From positions 166,370 to 230,369 of the forward strand of contig NZ_MZMV01000002.1 of assembly GCF_002210435.1 (NCBI RefSeq): a stretch of DNA of 64,000 nucleotides. Direction: 5' to 3'. The position numbers and the translations under genes were made by a program. This stretch comes from Micromonospora wenchangensis. GTDB lineage: Bacteria > Actinomycetota > Actinomycetes > Mycobacteriales > Micromonosporaceae. The notes under the pieces are model-generated. The model was given only the letters and a program-made list of their open reading frames with translations, did no database searches and was not told the origin of the DNA. Every line of letters starts with the position of its first letter. Within the stretch, counting starts at the first letter, position 1. This document shows, piece after piece, positions 42,812 through 50,545 of this stretch.

Positions 42812-43019
42812 AATTGCAGAGCCCGGAATCGGTGAGCGGGCGTCGCCGGACCTCCCCTGGATGCCGGGGATTCGGGAGCGGTGCTGGAGCGGGGTCGGGA
42901 AATGCTGGCGGGACTGTGGAGCGGCGGGGTCTGACAGGGCGCTTCCTGATGACTACTCTGCGACACGGTGATTCCGTCCGCTGCCGGGTGGACGGTCGCC
43001 GTCCCGATAGGAGTGCCGG

Positions 43020-43826
43020 ATGAGCGAGCAGGTGTCGACGGCGGAGCTGATCCGGGCCCAGTTGCGCCGGTCGCGGGCGACCGCCGGCCTGACCCAGGAG
43101 GAGTTCGGCCGCCGGGTGCACTACTCCCCGTCGACGGTGTCGGCGGTGGAGCTGGGGCAGGTCGTGCCGAACCACGCCTACCTGAAGCGTGCCGACGACG
43201 TGTTCGACAGCGGCGGCCTCTTCGTCGCCCTGCGGGAGTTGGGGCGGCGCGACGGTGAGCCGGTGTGGTTCCGCCCGTGGCTGGAGGCCGAGCGGACGGC
43301 GACCCAGCTACGCTGCTTCGGCGCGACCATGGTGCCGGGCCTGTTGCAGACCGCCGACTACGCGCGGGCAGGCTTCCGACTCGATCTCAGCTACACCGCG
43401 GAGCGGATCGAGGAGTTGGTGGCAGCCCGACTCGTCCGGCAGGAGATCCTCGACCGGGAGCACGCGCCGCAGCTCACCGCCGTGATCGAGGAGACCGCGC
43501 TCCGCCGGTTCGCCGAGGGCTGCGCCGAGGTGATGGCCGGTCAGCTCCGGCACCTGGTCGAGTGCGCCCGCCGGCCACACGTCAACGTGCACGTCCTGCC
43601 GGCTACGGTCGGATTGCATGCGGGCCTTTTCGGGCCGTTCATCCTCGGCTGCTCGGCCGAGGGCGACTGGGTGGGCTTTCTCGACACGCAGACCGGTGGC
43701 ACGGTGGTGGACGACATCGACGGGGTGGCGACCCTGCTGGGAAGATGGGAAACTCTGCGCAGTGAGGCGCTGCCCCGACAGCAGTCGATCGACCTGCTTG
43801 AGGAGATCGTGAGGCCATGGATCTGA
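43020..43826 (+). CDS. XRE-family regulator with DUF5753 domain
   Basis: A 268-residue protein. Residues about 8-70 are an XRE helix-turn-helix (LRRSRATAGLTQEEFGRRVH, YSPSTVSAVELGQVVP). Residues about 80-265 are the DUF5753 domain, recognisable from VWFRPWLEAERTATQLRCFG, MVPGLLQTADYARA and the ending LRSEALPRQQSIDLLEEIV. Actinomycetes carry many copies of this regulator, each normally next to a small DUF397 gene, and such pairs (for example Scr1/Scr2) behave in a toxin-antitoxin-like or developmental-control manner. Here the DUF397 gene overlaps the end by 10 bases. The long upstream gap with the AT-rich palindrome probably contains its operator. Confidence 0.9.
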   Translation: MSEQVSTAELIRAQLRRSRATAGLTQEEFGRRVHYSPSTVSAVELGQVVPNHAYLKRADDVFDSGGLFVALRELGRRDGEPVWFRPWLEAERTATQLRCFGATMVPGLLQTADYARAGFRLDLSYTAERIEELVAARLVRQEILDREHAPQLTAVIEETALRRFAEGCAEVMAGQLRHLVECARRPHVNVHVLPATVGLHAGLFGPFILGCSAEGDWVGFLDTQTGGTVVDDIDGVATLLGRWETLRSEALPRQQSIDLLEEIVRPWI

Positions 43827-44005
43827 CCGACGCCCGGTGGCGCAAGGCCACCCGCAGCGGCAACGACTCCGGCGCCTGCGTCGAGGTCGCCGACAACCTG
43901 CCCGGTCGGGTGCACGTCCGGGACTCCAAGGACCGCGACGGCGGGGTGCTGACCTTCGCCCCGGCCGCCTGGCGGGCCTTCGTCGCGCAGACCCGCCGCC
44001 ACTGA
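43817..44005 (+). CDS. DUF397 protein
   Basis: A 62-residue small protein with the full DUF397 pattern: ARWRKATRSGNDSGACVEVA, then VHVRDSKDRDGGVLTF and PAAWRAFVAQTR. It is the usual partner of the preceding XRE-DUF5753 regulator and is thought to be bound or controlled by it. The biochemical function of the family is not established. It overlaps the regulator gene by 10 bases, so translation is coupled. Confidence 0.9.
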   Translation: MDLTDARWRKATRSGNDSGACVEVADNLPGRVHVRDSKDRDGGVLTFAPAAWRAFVAQTRRH

Positions 44006-44115
44006 CCGTCCGCCGACCGGCGGGCACTCCCGTCGCCCAGGCCGGCCCACCGGTGACTCCGGGCGCGTTCCTGACGTCCGCGTCGGTCGTCGGGCAGGTG
44101 TGCCCGGAGGGCGTT

Positions 44116-44592
44116 TCAGCTACCGAACCAGCCGGGGACGTCGAGTCGGAAGGAATCCGGCGGGGTGACCGCCCGCAGGTCGTCCTCCAGGGCGGCCACC
44201 CGCTCCGCGCCGAGCCGGCCCACCCACCGCTCCCGTAGCGCGTCGAAGATCGTCGCCGAGCGGCGCAGCCCGTCGACGCCTTTTTCGGTCATCCGGATCA
44301 GCTTCCGGCGGGCGTCGGCCGGGTCGTCGGCGCGTTCCAGGTAGCCGAGGGTCACCAGCCGGTCGACGGTCTTGCCGGCGGCCTGCTTCGACACGCCGAG
44401 GCGGTGGCCCAGGTCGGACGCCGTGGTTCCGGTGACGCCGACGGCCTGGAGCACGAAGCCGTGTGCCGGTCGCAGCTCGGGGTGCCCCTGTCGGGCCAAC
44501 TCGGCGTGCAGGTCGTCGACGAGGCTGCGGAACCCGGCGAGCAGCAGCAGCGGCAACACGAAACCGCGGCGCTCGGGGTCACCAGTCGACAT
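44116..44592 (-). CDS. MarR-family transcriptional regulator
   Basis: A 158-residue regulator. The winged helix (residues about 45-110) reads AVGVTGTTASDLGHRLGVSK, QAAGKTVDRLVTLGYLERAD and DPADARRKLIRMTEKGVDGL, which is typical MarR. Flanking helices provide dimerisation. The ATG at 44592 is chosen over a TTG nine bases upstream. It is divergent from an AhpD-like gene with 65 bases between starts, which contain two GTTxxxxCAACC direct repeats as likely binding sites. MarR proteins of this type often respond to oxidants or phenolics, which would fit an AhpD-like target. Confidence 0.88.
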   Translation of the reverse strand: MSTGDPERRGFVLPLLLLAGFRSLVDDLHAELARQGHPELRPAHGFVLQAVGVTGTTASDLGHRLGVSKQAAGKTVDRLVTLGYLERADDPADARRKLIRMTEKGVDGLRRSATIFDALRERWVGRLGAERVAALEDDLRAVTPPDSFRLDVPGWFGS

Positions 44593-44624
44593 GTTCGACA
44601 ACCTGGTTTACTGTTTGGACAACC
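44593..44624. promoter_or_regulatory. Two direct repeats in the MarR/AhpD-like divergent promoter
   Basis: GTTCGACAACC (44593-44603) and GTTTGGACAACC (44613-44624) are direct repeats about two helical turns apart. Each has GTT...AAC ends, a typical layout for paired MarR dimer sites. They abut the MarR start codon. Confidence 0.5.
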
Positions 44625-44657
44625 ACGTTGACTATCGTACTTGAGGGGTACACCGCC

Positions 44658-45218
44658 ATGTCCCGACCCGGCTTCACCACGCACACCCTCGACACCGCGC
44701 CCGACGCCGCCCGGCCGACCATGGTCGGCGTACAGCGGAAGCTCGGCCACCTGCCCGGCGCGGTCGGGCTGATGGCCGAATCCCCCGAACTACTCAAGGG
44801 GTTCCTGACCGCCTCCGCGACCTTCGAGACCACCGACCTCGCGCCCGTCGAACGGGAGGTGGTGGTGCTGGCCGTCGCCACCCGCAACCGGTGCCACCTC
44901 TGCGTGGCGATGCACACCGCCACCCTGCACCGGCTGGGTGCCGCTGCTGATCTGATCGCCGCACTGCGCGACGGCACCGAGCTGCCCGAACCCCGGCTGG
45001 CGGCGCTGCGCCGGTTCACCCTCGCCGTCCTCGACCACGCCGGTGACGTGCCGGACGACGAACTGACCGCCTTCCTCGACGCCGGCTACCGGCCCCGGCA
45101 CGCCCTCGACGTGGTGCTCGGGGTCGGGACGTACACCATCTCGACCCTCGCCAACCGGCTCACCCGCGCCCCGCTCGACCCGCCCCTCGCCGCGTACGCC
45201 TGGGAGCCGGCGGCCTGA
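44658..45218 (+). CDS. Carboxymuconolactone decarboxylase/AhpD-like protein
   Basis: A 186-residue all-helical protein. The AhpD-type active site is present: an upstream Glu (LAPVEREVVVLAVA) and the NRCHLCVAMHTATL stretch, with Cys-x-x-Cys and the following His. Such proteins act as thiol-dependent peroxidase reductases or related disulfide enzymes; no decarboxylation is implied. The ATG at 44658 is preceded by TTGAGGGG. The divergent MarR-type gene is the likely regulator, giving a two-gene redox-response unit inside the accessory patch. Confidence 0.88.
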   Translation: MSRPGFTTHTLDTAPDAARPTMVGVQRKLGHLPGAVGLMAESPELLKGFLTASATFETTDLAPVEREVVVLAVATRNRCHLCVAMHTATLHRLGAAADLIAALRDGTELPEPRLAALRRFTLAVLDHAGDVPDDELTAFLDAGYRPRHALDVVLGVGTYTISTLANRLTRAPLDPPLAAYAWEPAA

Positions 45219-45275
45219 CCGACCGGCTGCCGTCGAGGACGGACACCTTGCGCTGGCACGAAAATAAAAAACAAC

Positions 45276-45325
45276 TTTAGTTCTTCGGCTTCACCTGACC
45301 GGAAACTAAATCTTTTCTTTAGGTT
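45276..45325 (+). promoter_or_regulatory. AT-rich promoter/operator of the AbiE operon
   Basis: TTTAGTT (45276-45282) and AACTAAA (45304-45310) form a 7-bp-arm inverted repeat, and CTTTAGGTT (45317-45325) repeats the left half-site as a direct copy. The stretch 45261-45325 is far more AT-rich than its surroundings. AbiEi antitoxins bind inverted repeats in their own promoter, so this is probably the autoregulatory site. Confidence 0.55.
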
Positions 45326-45339
45326 GGTAGCCTTGGCGA

Positions 45340-45924
45340 GTGTCAACATCGAACCGGCGAGCGCTGTTCCAGCTTGCTGCCCGTCAGCACGGCTACGTCA
45401 CCGCCGCGCAGGCTCGGGAAATTGGATACTCGTATCAGGCGCAGAAACACCACGTTGATCACGGCAACTGGGTGCGGGTCGACCGGGGAGTTTTCCGGCT
45501 GATGGATTGGCCGGCGCATCCGGCGGACCATCTCGTCCGTTGGGTGCTGTGGAGCGGGGCGGTGGGCGTGGTGAGTCATGCCAGCGCGCTCTCCGTGCAC
45601 GACCTTGGTGATCTCGACCCGGCCAGGGTGCATCTGTCGGTTCCCGCGCGGTTCCGACGCTCGGCTCCGGAGATCGTCCTGCACCGACCGCTTCCCCCCG
45701 AGGCGGACATCGAAGATCGAGAAGGGTTCCGGGTGACGACCCCGAGTCGCGCACTTGCCGAGTGCGCACAGGCAAGGATCGAGCAACAGTGGCTCGACGG
45801 TGCTGTCGCCGAGGCGCTCAGCCGGGGCCTCACCACTGCACGGCGTCTGCGTGCCGCCGCCACGGAGTTGGGTCCGACGGCGGAGCTGGGTGCGCATATC
45901 GCCCTGGCGGCGACAGGTCGATGA
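45340..45924 (+). CDS. abiEi: AbiEi-type antitoxin (type IV toxin-antitoxin)
   Basis: A 194-residue protein. The N-terminal winged-helix part (residues about 5-60: FQLAARQHGYVTAAQAREIG, VDRGVFRLMDWP) is the AbiEi antitoxin DNA-binding domain, which represses the operon. The remainder (residues about 65-190) contains WVLWSGAVGVVSHASALSVH and the FRVTTPSRALAECAQ segment found in the C-terminal neutralising domain. AbiEi counteracts AbiEii without direct complex formation, which defines type IV systems. It starts at a GTG. The toxin gene overlaps its stop by four bases. Base composition is lower in GC than the genome average, suggesting acquisition by transfer. Confidence 0.85.
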   Translation: MSTSNRRALFQLAARQHGYVTAAQAREIGYSYQAQKHHVDHGNWVRVDRGVFRLMDWPAHPADHLVRWVLWSGAVGVVSHASALSVHDLGDLDPARVHLSVPARFRRSAPEIVLHRPLPPEADIEDREGFRVTTPSRALAECAQARIEQQWLDGAVAEALSRGLTTARRLRAAATELGPTAELGAHIALAATGR

Positions 45925-46802
45925 GCAGGAGATACTCGACGGCTTCCGCGCTGCGTGCTGCCGTCGACAACCGCATCCTCGAACGTGCGCGACTGCTCGG
46001 CAGGGACCCCAACTGGCTCCGTCGTCGCCTTGCCTTCACCCGGCTCCTGGTGCGCCTCGTTCACCAGAACACCGATGCCTGGGTACTCAAGGGCGGGATG
46101 GCGGTCGAGCTGCGACGGCCCGGGCTTGCACGATCGACCCGCGATGTCGACCTGGTGATAAGGCCGGGCCTGGTAGCGGACCCGGCTGACGGAACGGAAC
46201 TCCACGAGGCGCTCATCGAGGCACTGCTCACCGACCCTGACGGTGACGGGTTCATCTACTCGGCCGCCGCGCCGACCCGGCTACGCGACGACGCGTACGG
46301 CCGTCCGGCCTGGCGTTTCCCGGTCGAGGGCCGCCTTGCCGGCCAACTCTTCGCCACACTCAAGTTGGACGTGGTGGCGCGTCCCGAGGAGCTTGGCGGC
46401 GTCGAGCTGCTCGAACTGCCGGACGACCTGGCGTTCGCCGCCATCCCCACCCGGGTGATCTGGGTAGCTGACCTGCGGCAGCAGTACGCCGAAAAGCTGC
46501 ATGCCCTGACGCGGCTCTACGAGACCGGGCTGTCCACCCGGGTCAGGGATCTGGTCGACCTCGTCCTGCTGGTGGAGGACGGCGTGCTGGCCGACGAATC
46601 GCTGGTCAGACGAGTCCACCACGTCTTCTCCATCCGGGGTACCCACACCGTGCCGGATGATCTGCCCGAACCGCCACCATCGTGGAACGTCCGATACGAA
46701 GTCCTGGCTGCGGAGATCGGACTGGCGGTGACGTCTGCCGTCGAGGCGCACAAGATTATCTCAGGGCACTGGGCGCAGGCTCGTGCTACAGCGGATCGTT
46801 GA
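45921..46802 (+). CDS. abiEii: AbiEii-type nucleotidyltransferase toxin
   Basis: A 293-residue nucleotidyltransferase-fold toxin. The NTase motifs are clear: WVLKGGMAVELRRPG, then ARSTRDVDLVIRP with the paired acidic residues, and the lysine motif QQYAEKLHALTRLYE. LDVVARPEELGGVELLELP supplies the third strand with an Asp. AbiEii toxins modify tRNA or other nucleic-acid targets with nucleotides and cause abortive infection or growth arrest; the exact target here is unknown. The ATG overlaps the antitoxin stop by four bases, so toxin translation is coupled to the antitoxin. A hairpin terminator follows 31 bases downstream. Confidence 0.9.
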   Translation: MSRRYSTASALRAAVDNRILERARLLGRDPNWLRRRLAFTRLLVRLVHQNTDAWVLKGGMAVELRRPGLARSTRDVDLVIRPGLVADPADGTELHEALIEALLTDPDGDGFIYSAAAPTRLRDDAYGRPAWRFPVEGRLAGQLFATLKLDVVARPEELGGVELLELPDDLAFAAIPTRVIWVADLRQQYAEKLHALTRLYETGLSTRVRDLVDLVLLVEDGVLADESLVRRVHHVFSIRGTHTVPDDLPEPPPSWNVRYEVLAAEIGLAVTSAVEAHKIISGHWAQARATADR

Positions 46803-46832
46803 CACCATGCGGGACGCGAACCCGCACTTCAG

Positions 46833-46854
46833 CGCGACAGGGCTCGCTGTCGCG
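46833..46854. terminator. Terminator between AbiE toxin and hydrolase genes
   Basis: CGCGACAG (46833-46840) and CTGTCGCG (46847-46854) form a perfect 8-bp stem with a six-base loop between two convergent genes. Confidence 0.6.
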
Positions 46855-46880
46855 GGCAGTTCCCGCCAGAGCGAGGGCTG

Positions 46881-47753
46881 TCAGCCGTGCAGGAAGGGGA
46901 GTAGCAGGGCGGTCAGCTCGGCGGGGCGCTCCTCGAACAGCCAGTGGCCGCTGTCGTCGACCACCCGTCCGTCGACCGTGCGGGCGTAGCGGCGTACCTG
47001 CTCGGCGACCTGGCCGCCGAGGCTGGCCGCCGCGCCGACGGCCAGCACCGGCATCGGCAGCGGGTTCTTCCGGTACGCGGCGTTGTCCGCGACGTCCTGC
47101 GCGAAGGCCCGGAAGTAGTCGAAGCTGGCCCGCAGGTGGGCCGGGTCGGTGAGGTGCCGGGCGTACTCCGCGATGTCGTCCGGGCCGATACTGCCCTTGT
47201 TCACCATGATCGAGTCGGTGAAGCGGTCCACCCAGCGTGCCTCCCGGCCGGCGACCAACTCCTCCGGCAGGCCGTTGATGACGTTGAAGAATCCGAAGTT
47301 CCACACCGCCGGCCCGGCCGTGCTCAACGCGGGAAACGTGTAGATGCTCTCGTCCGGGATCGGTGCCTCGGTCAGCACCAACCGGAACACCGTGTCCGGG
47401 TGGGCGGCGGCATAGGCGTACGCGACCATGGTGCCCACGTCGTGACCGACCAGCCGGATGTCGTCGGCCAGGCCCAGCCCGGTCAACAGCCCGTGCAGGT
47501 CGGCGGCGACGGTCTTCTTGTCGTACCCGCCGGGTGGGGCGTCGCTGCCGCCGAAACCGCGCAGGTCGGGGGCGACCACCTGGTACGTCGCGGCCAGCTC
47601 CGGCAGCAGCGCCCGCCACATCCGCCAGCACTGCGGATAGCCGTGCAGCAGCACCAGGGTCGGCCCCCGCCCGCCCCGGACGTAGTTGATCGCCACGTCA
47701 CCGACCTGCGCCTGCTGCTCGGTGAAGCCCGCCGGAACCCGTCCGTCGCCCAT
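46881..47753 (-). CDS. Alpha/beta hydrolase (epoxide hydrolase/dehalogenase type)
   Basis: A 290-residue hydrolase. The oxyanion motif is LLHGYPQCWRMWRALLPELA (near residue 36), the nucleophile elbow is LVGHDVGTMVAYAYA with Asp as nucleophile, and the catalytic His is in VVDDSGHWLFEERP near the C-terminus. An Asp nucleophile places it with epoxide hydrolases and haloalkane or haloacetate dehalogenases rather than with esterases. The cap domain lies about residues 140-215. The ATG at 47753 is chosen; the frame upstream is an artefact that overlaps mqnL. It is divergent from mqnL (178 bases between starts), and no functional link is evident. Confidence 0.88.
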   Translation of the reverse strand: MGDGRVPAGFTEQQAQVGDVAINYVRGGRGPTLVLLHGYPQCWRMWRALLPELAATYQVVAPDLRGFGGSDAPPGGYDKKTVAADLHGLLTGLGLADDIRLVGHDVGTMVAYAYAAAHPDTVFRLVLTEAPIPDESIYTFPALSTAGPAVWNFGFFNVINGLPEELVAGREARWVDRFTDSIMVNKGSIGPDDIAEYARHLTDPAHLRASFDYFRAFAQDVADNAAYRKNPLPMPVLAVGAAASLGGQVAEQVRRYARTVDGRVVDDSGHWLFEERPAELTALLLPFLHG

Positions 47754-47931
47754 CCCCGCCCCCGTCCCGACGCCGCGGCCCGACCGGCCGTCACCCGTGC
47801 AACGAGCAGCCGCCGGCCGGAGAGACGCGCACGCCCGCGCGGGTTGGCGTGCCGGTCCGGGTGGGCAGGCGCACACCGCCGGGGCGTACCCGGCGTGGGC
47901 GCTGCCGGTCGGGGTGCGGGAGACTGGCCGT

Positions 47932-49392
47932 ATGGCGGCTCGTGGCTTCCCGTACACCGATCTCAAGGACTTCCTCGCGGCGCTGGAGCGCGCGGGCGAG
48001 CTGCGGCGGGTGACCGTCCCGGTGGACCCCACGCTGGAGATCAGCGAGGTGGTCACCCGGACGGTCCGGGCCGGCGGGCCGGCGCTGCTGTTCGAGCGGC
48101 CCACCCGGGGTGAGATGCCGGTGGCGATCAACCTGTTCGGCACCGAGAAGCGGATGGCGATGGCGCTCGGCGTCGACTCGCTCGACGAGATCGGCGACCG
48201 GATCGGCGCGTTGATCAAGCCGGAGCTGCCGGTCGGCTGGTCCGGCATCCGCGAGGGCCTCGGCAAGGTCATGCAGCTCAAGTCGGTGCCACCGCGCAAG
48301 GTGAAGACCGCCCCCTGCCAGGAGGTGGTCTACTCCGGCGACGACGTCGACCTCGACCGGCTGCCCGGCCTCCAGGTCTGGCCCGGCGACGGCGGGATCT
48401 TCCACAACTACGGACTGACCCACACCAAGCACCCGGAAACCGGCAAGCGCAACCTGGGGCTCTACCGGCTCCAGCAGCACTCCCGCAACACGCTCGGTAT
48501 GCACTGGCAGATCCACAAGGACTCCACCGCCCACCACGCGGTCGCCGAACGGCTCGGCCAGCGGCTGCCGGTCGCCATCGCCATCGGCTGCGACCCGGTG
48601 GTCAGCTACGCCGCCTCCGCGCCGCTCCCCGGTGACATCGACGAATACCTGTTCGCCGGGTTCCTGCGCGGCGAACGGGTCGAGATGGTCGACTGCCTCA
48701 CCGTCCCGTTGCAGGTGCCGGCGCACGCGCAGATCGTGCTGGAGGGCTACCTCGAACCCGGCGAGCGGCTGCCCGAGGGGCCGTTCGGCGACCACACCGG
48801 TTTCTACACCCCGGTCGAGCCGTTCCCGGTGCTGCACGTCGAGACGATGACCATGCAGCGCAACCCGGTCTACCACTCGATCGTCACCTCCAAGCCGCCA
48901 CAGGAGGACCACGGCCTCGGCAAGGCCACCGAGCGGATCTTCCAACCGCTGCTCAAGCTGCTGATCCCGGACATCGTCGACTACGACCTGCCGGCCGCCG
49001 GGGTGTTCCACAACTGCGCGATCGTGTCGATCAACAAGCGCTACCCCAAGCACGCGCAGAAGGTCATGAACGCGATCTGGGGCGCGCACCTGATGTCGCT
49101 GACCAAGCTGATCGTGATCGTCGACTCCGACTGCGACGTGCACGACTACAACGAGGTCGCGTTCCGCGCCTTCGGCAACGTCGACTACGCCCGCGACCTG
49201 CTGCTCACCGAGGGCCCCGTGGACCACCTCGACCACGCCTCCTACCAGCAGTTCTGGGGCGGCAAGGTAGGCGTCGACGCCACCCGCAAGCTGCCCGCCG
49301 AGGGCTACACCCGGGGCTGGCCGGAGGAGATGACCATGTCCCCGGAGGTCACCTCGCTGGTCGACAAGCGCTGGAAGGAGTACGGGCTCTGA
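47932..49392 (+). CDS. mqnL: UbiD-family decarboxylase of the futalosine menaquinone pathway (MqnL)
   Basis: A 486-residue prenylated-FMN-dependent decarboxylase. The UbiD active-site region is VLEGYLEPGERLPEGPFGDH (near residue 270), which includes the conserved Glu residues; EDHGLGKATERI and IVDSDCDVHDYNEVAFR are further family motifs. In the futalosine route it is expected to decarboxylate the prenylated 1,4-dihydroxy-6-naphthoate intermediate. Three features support this role: the UbiA-type gene overlaps its stop by one base, a UbiX-type cofactor synthase is nearby, and mqnE is in the same window. It starts at an ATG 178 bases from the divergent hydrolase gene. Confidence 0.9.
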   Translation: MAARGFPYTDLKDFLAALERAGELRRVTVPVDPTLEISEVVTRTVRAGGPALLFERPTRGEMPVAINLFGTEKRMAMALGVDSLDEIGDRIGALIKPELPVGWSGIREGLGKVMQLKSVPPRKVKTAPCQEVVYSGDDVDLDRLPGLQVWPGDGGIFHNYGLTHTKHPETGKRNLGLYRLQQHSRNTLGMHWQIHKDSTAHHAVAERLGQRLPVAIAIGCDPVVSYAASAPLPGDIDEYLFAGFLRGERVEMVDCLTVPLQVPAHAQIVLEGYLEPGERLPEGPFGDHTGFYTPVEPFPVLHVETMTMQRNPVYHSIVTSKPPQEDHGLGKATERIFQPLLKLLIPDIVDYDLPAAGVFHNCAIVSINKRYPKHAQKVMNAIWGAHLMSLTKLIVIVDSDCDVHDYNEVAFRAFGNVDYARDLLLTEGPVDHLDHASYQQFWGGKVGVDATRKLPAEGYTRGWPEEMTMSPEVTSLVDKRWKEYGL

Positions 49393-50303
49393 TGGCCACC
49401 GCCGTCGCCCCCGCCGCCCGCCCCGGCCGGGTCAAGTCCTTCCTCAAGCTCGTCGCGATCGAGCACTCCGTCTTCGCGCTGCCGTTCGCGTACCTGTCGG
49501 CGCTGACCGCGATGCAGGTCAACGGTGGTCGGGTGCGCTGGGGAGACCTGCTGCTGATCACCGTGGCGATGGTCGGCGCGCGGACGTTCGCCATGGCCGC
49601 CAACCGCATCCTCGACAGGCGGATCGACGCCCGGAACCCGCGTACCGCCGGGCGGGAACTGGTCACCGGGGCGGTGAGCGTGCGGACGGCCTGGACCGGC
49701 GCGGCCGTCGCCCTGGTGGTCTTCCTCGCCGCCGCCGCCCTGCTCAACCCGCTCTGCCTGGTGCTCGCCCCGCTCGCCGTGATCCCGCTGGTCGTCTACC
49801 CCTACGGCAAGCGGTTCACCGACTGGCCGCACGCCATTCTGGCGGTCGCCCAGGCCGTCGGCCCCGTCGGCGCCTGGCTCGCCGTCACCGGCACCTTCGC
49901 CGGCTCGGGGCCGGCCTGGCTGCTCGGCGCGGCCGTCGGCCTGTGGATCGGCGGCTTCGACCTGATCTACGCCTGCCAGGACGACGAGGTCGACCGCCGG
50001 ATCGGGGTACGCAGCGTCCCCGCCCGCTACGGCCGGCGGTTCGCCCTGCACGCCTCCACCGTGGCGCACGTGGTGACGTTCGCGCTGTTCATCTGGTTCG
50101 GTGCGCTGGTCGGCTTCGGCTGGCCCTGGTGGATCGGGCTGGCGCTCACCGCGGTCGCCTTCGGCTACCAGCACGTGGTGGTCACCCCGACCGACCTGAG
50201 CCGGGTCAACCGGGCGTTCTTCACCGCCAACGGTTTCGTCGGCATCGCCCTGTTCGTCTTCGCCCTGCTCGACCTGGTGATCCGCCTCGACCTCCGCGCC
50301 TGA
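49392..50303 (+). CDS. mqnP: UbiA-family prenyltransferase of the futalosine pathway (MqnP)
   Basis: A 303-residue membrane enzyme with about eight or nine helices. The two Asp-rich prenyl-diphosphate motifs are NRILDRRIDARNPRT (near residue 75) and YACQDDEVDRRIGVRS (near residue 195). It should attach the polyprenyl chain to the naphthoate ring in the cytoplasmic membrane, upstream of decarboxylation by the neighbouring UbiD-type enzyme. The first motif has Asn-Arg in place of the common Asn-Asp, a variant typical of the MqnP branch. The ATG overlaps the preceding stop by one base. Downstream, a long hairpin repeat separates it from the convergent terpene cyclase gene. Confidence 0.9.
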   Translation: MATAVAPAARPGRVKSFLKLVAIEHSVFALPFAYLSALTAMQVNGGRVRWGDLLLITVAMVGARTFAMAANRILDRRIDARNPRTAGRELVTGAVSVRTAWTGAAVALVVFLAAAALLNPLCLVLAPLAVIPLVVYPYGKRFTDWPHAILAVAQAVGPVGAWLAVTGTFAGSGPAWLLGAAVGLWIGGFDLIYACQDDEVDRRIGVRSVPARYGRRFALHASTVAHVVTFALFIWFGALVGFGWPWWIGLALTAVAFGYQHVVVTPTDLSRVNRAFFTANGFVGIALFVFALLDLVIRLDLRA

Positions 50304-50402
50304 CCCCACGCTCTCTCCCGCTACCCGTCTCGGGTCCGGCGCCCCGCCGCCACCCGGCCCGGTCCTGGTCCTGCTCTGCGCCCCGCCCCGTCCGCTGCCC
50401 TC

Positions 50403-50484
50403 GGTGATCAAGAGGTTTGCGTCAGGTGATCAAGAGGTTTGCGTCAACGTGGAGATCAAACTTGACGCAAACCTCTTGATCACC
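50403..50484. repeat. Two direct and one inverted copy of a 22-23 bp repeat
   Basis: The unit beginning GGTGATCAAGAGG occupies 50403-50424 and 50425-50446 in direct tandem. A perfect 23-base inverted copy lies at 50462-50484 and pairs with 50425-50447 around a 14-base loop. The resulting 23-bp stem stands between two convergent genes, so it can act as a bidirectional terminator, but the sequence itself looks like a dispersed intergenic repeat family. Confidence 0.8.
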
Positions 50485-50545
50485 GGGGCGAGGCGGGGCG
50501 GGGGGCGGGGTGAGGCGGGGCAGGGGGGCGGGGCGGGGTGGGGTG

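Noticed and set aside
44585..44603. GTCGACATGTTCGAC as a third LexA site
   Set aside because: Only the left half fits TCGAAC-N4-GTTCGA on the minus strand; the right half does not match.
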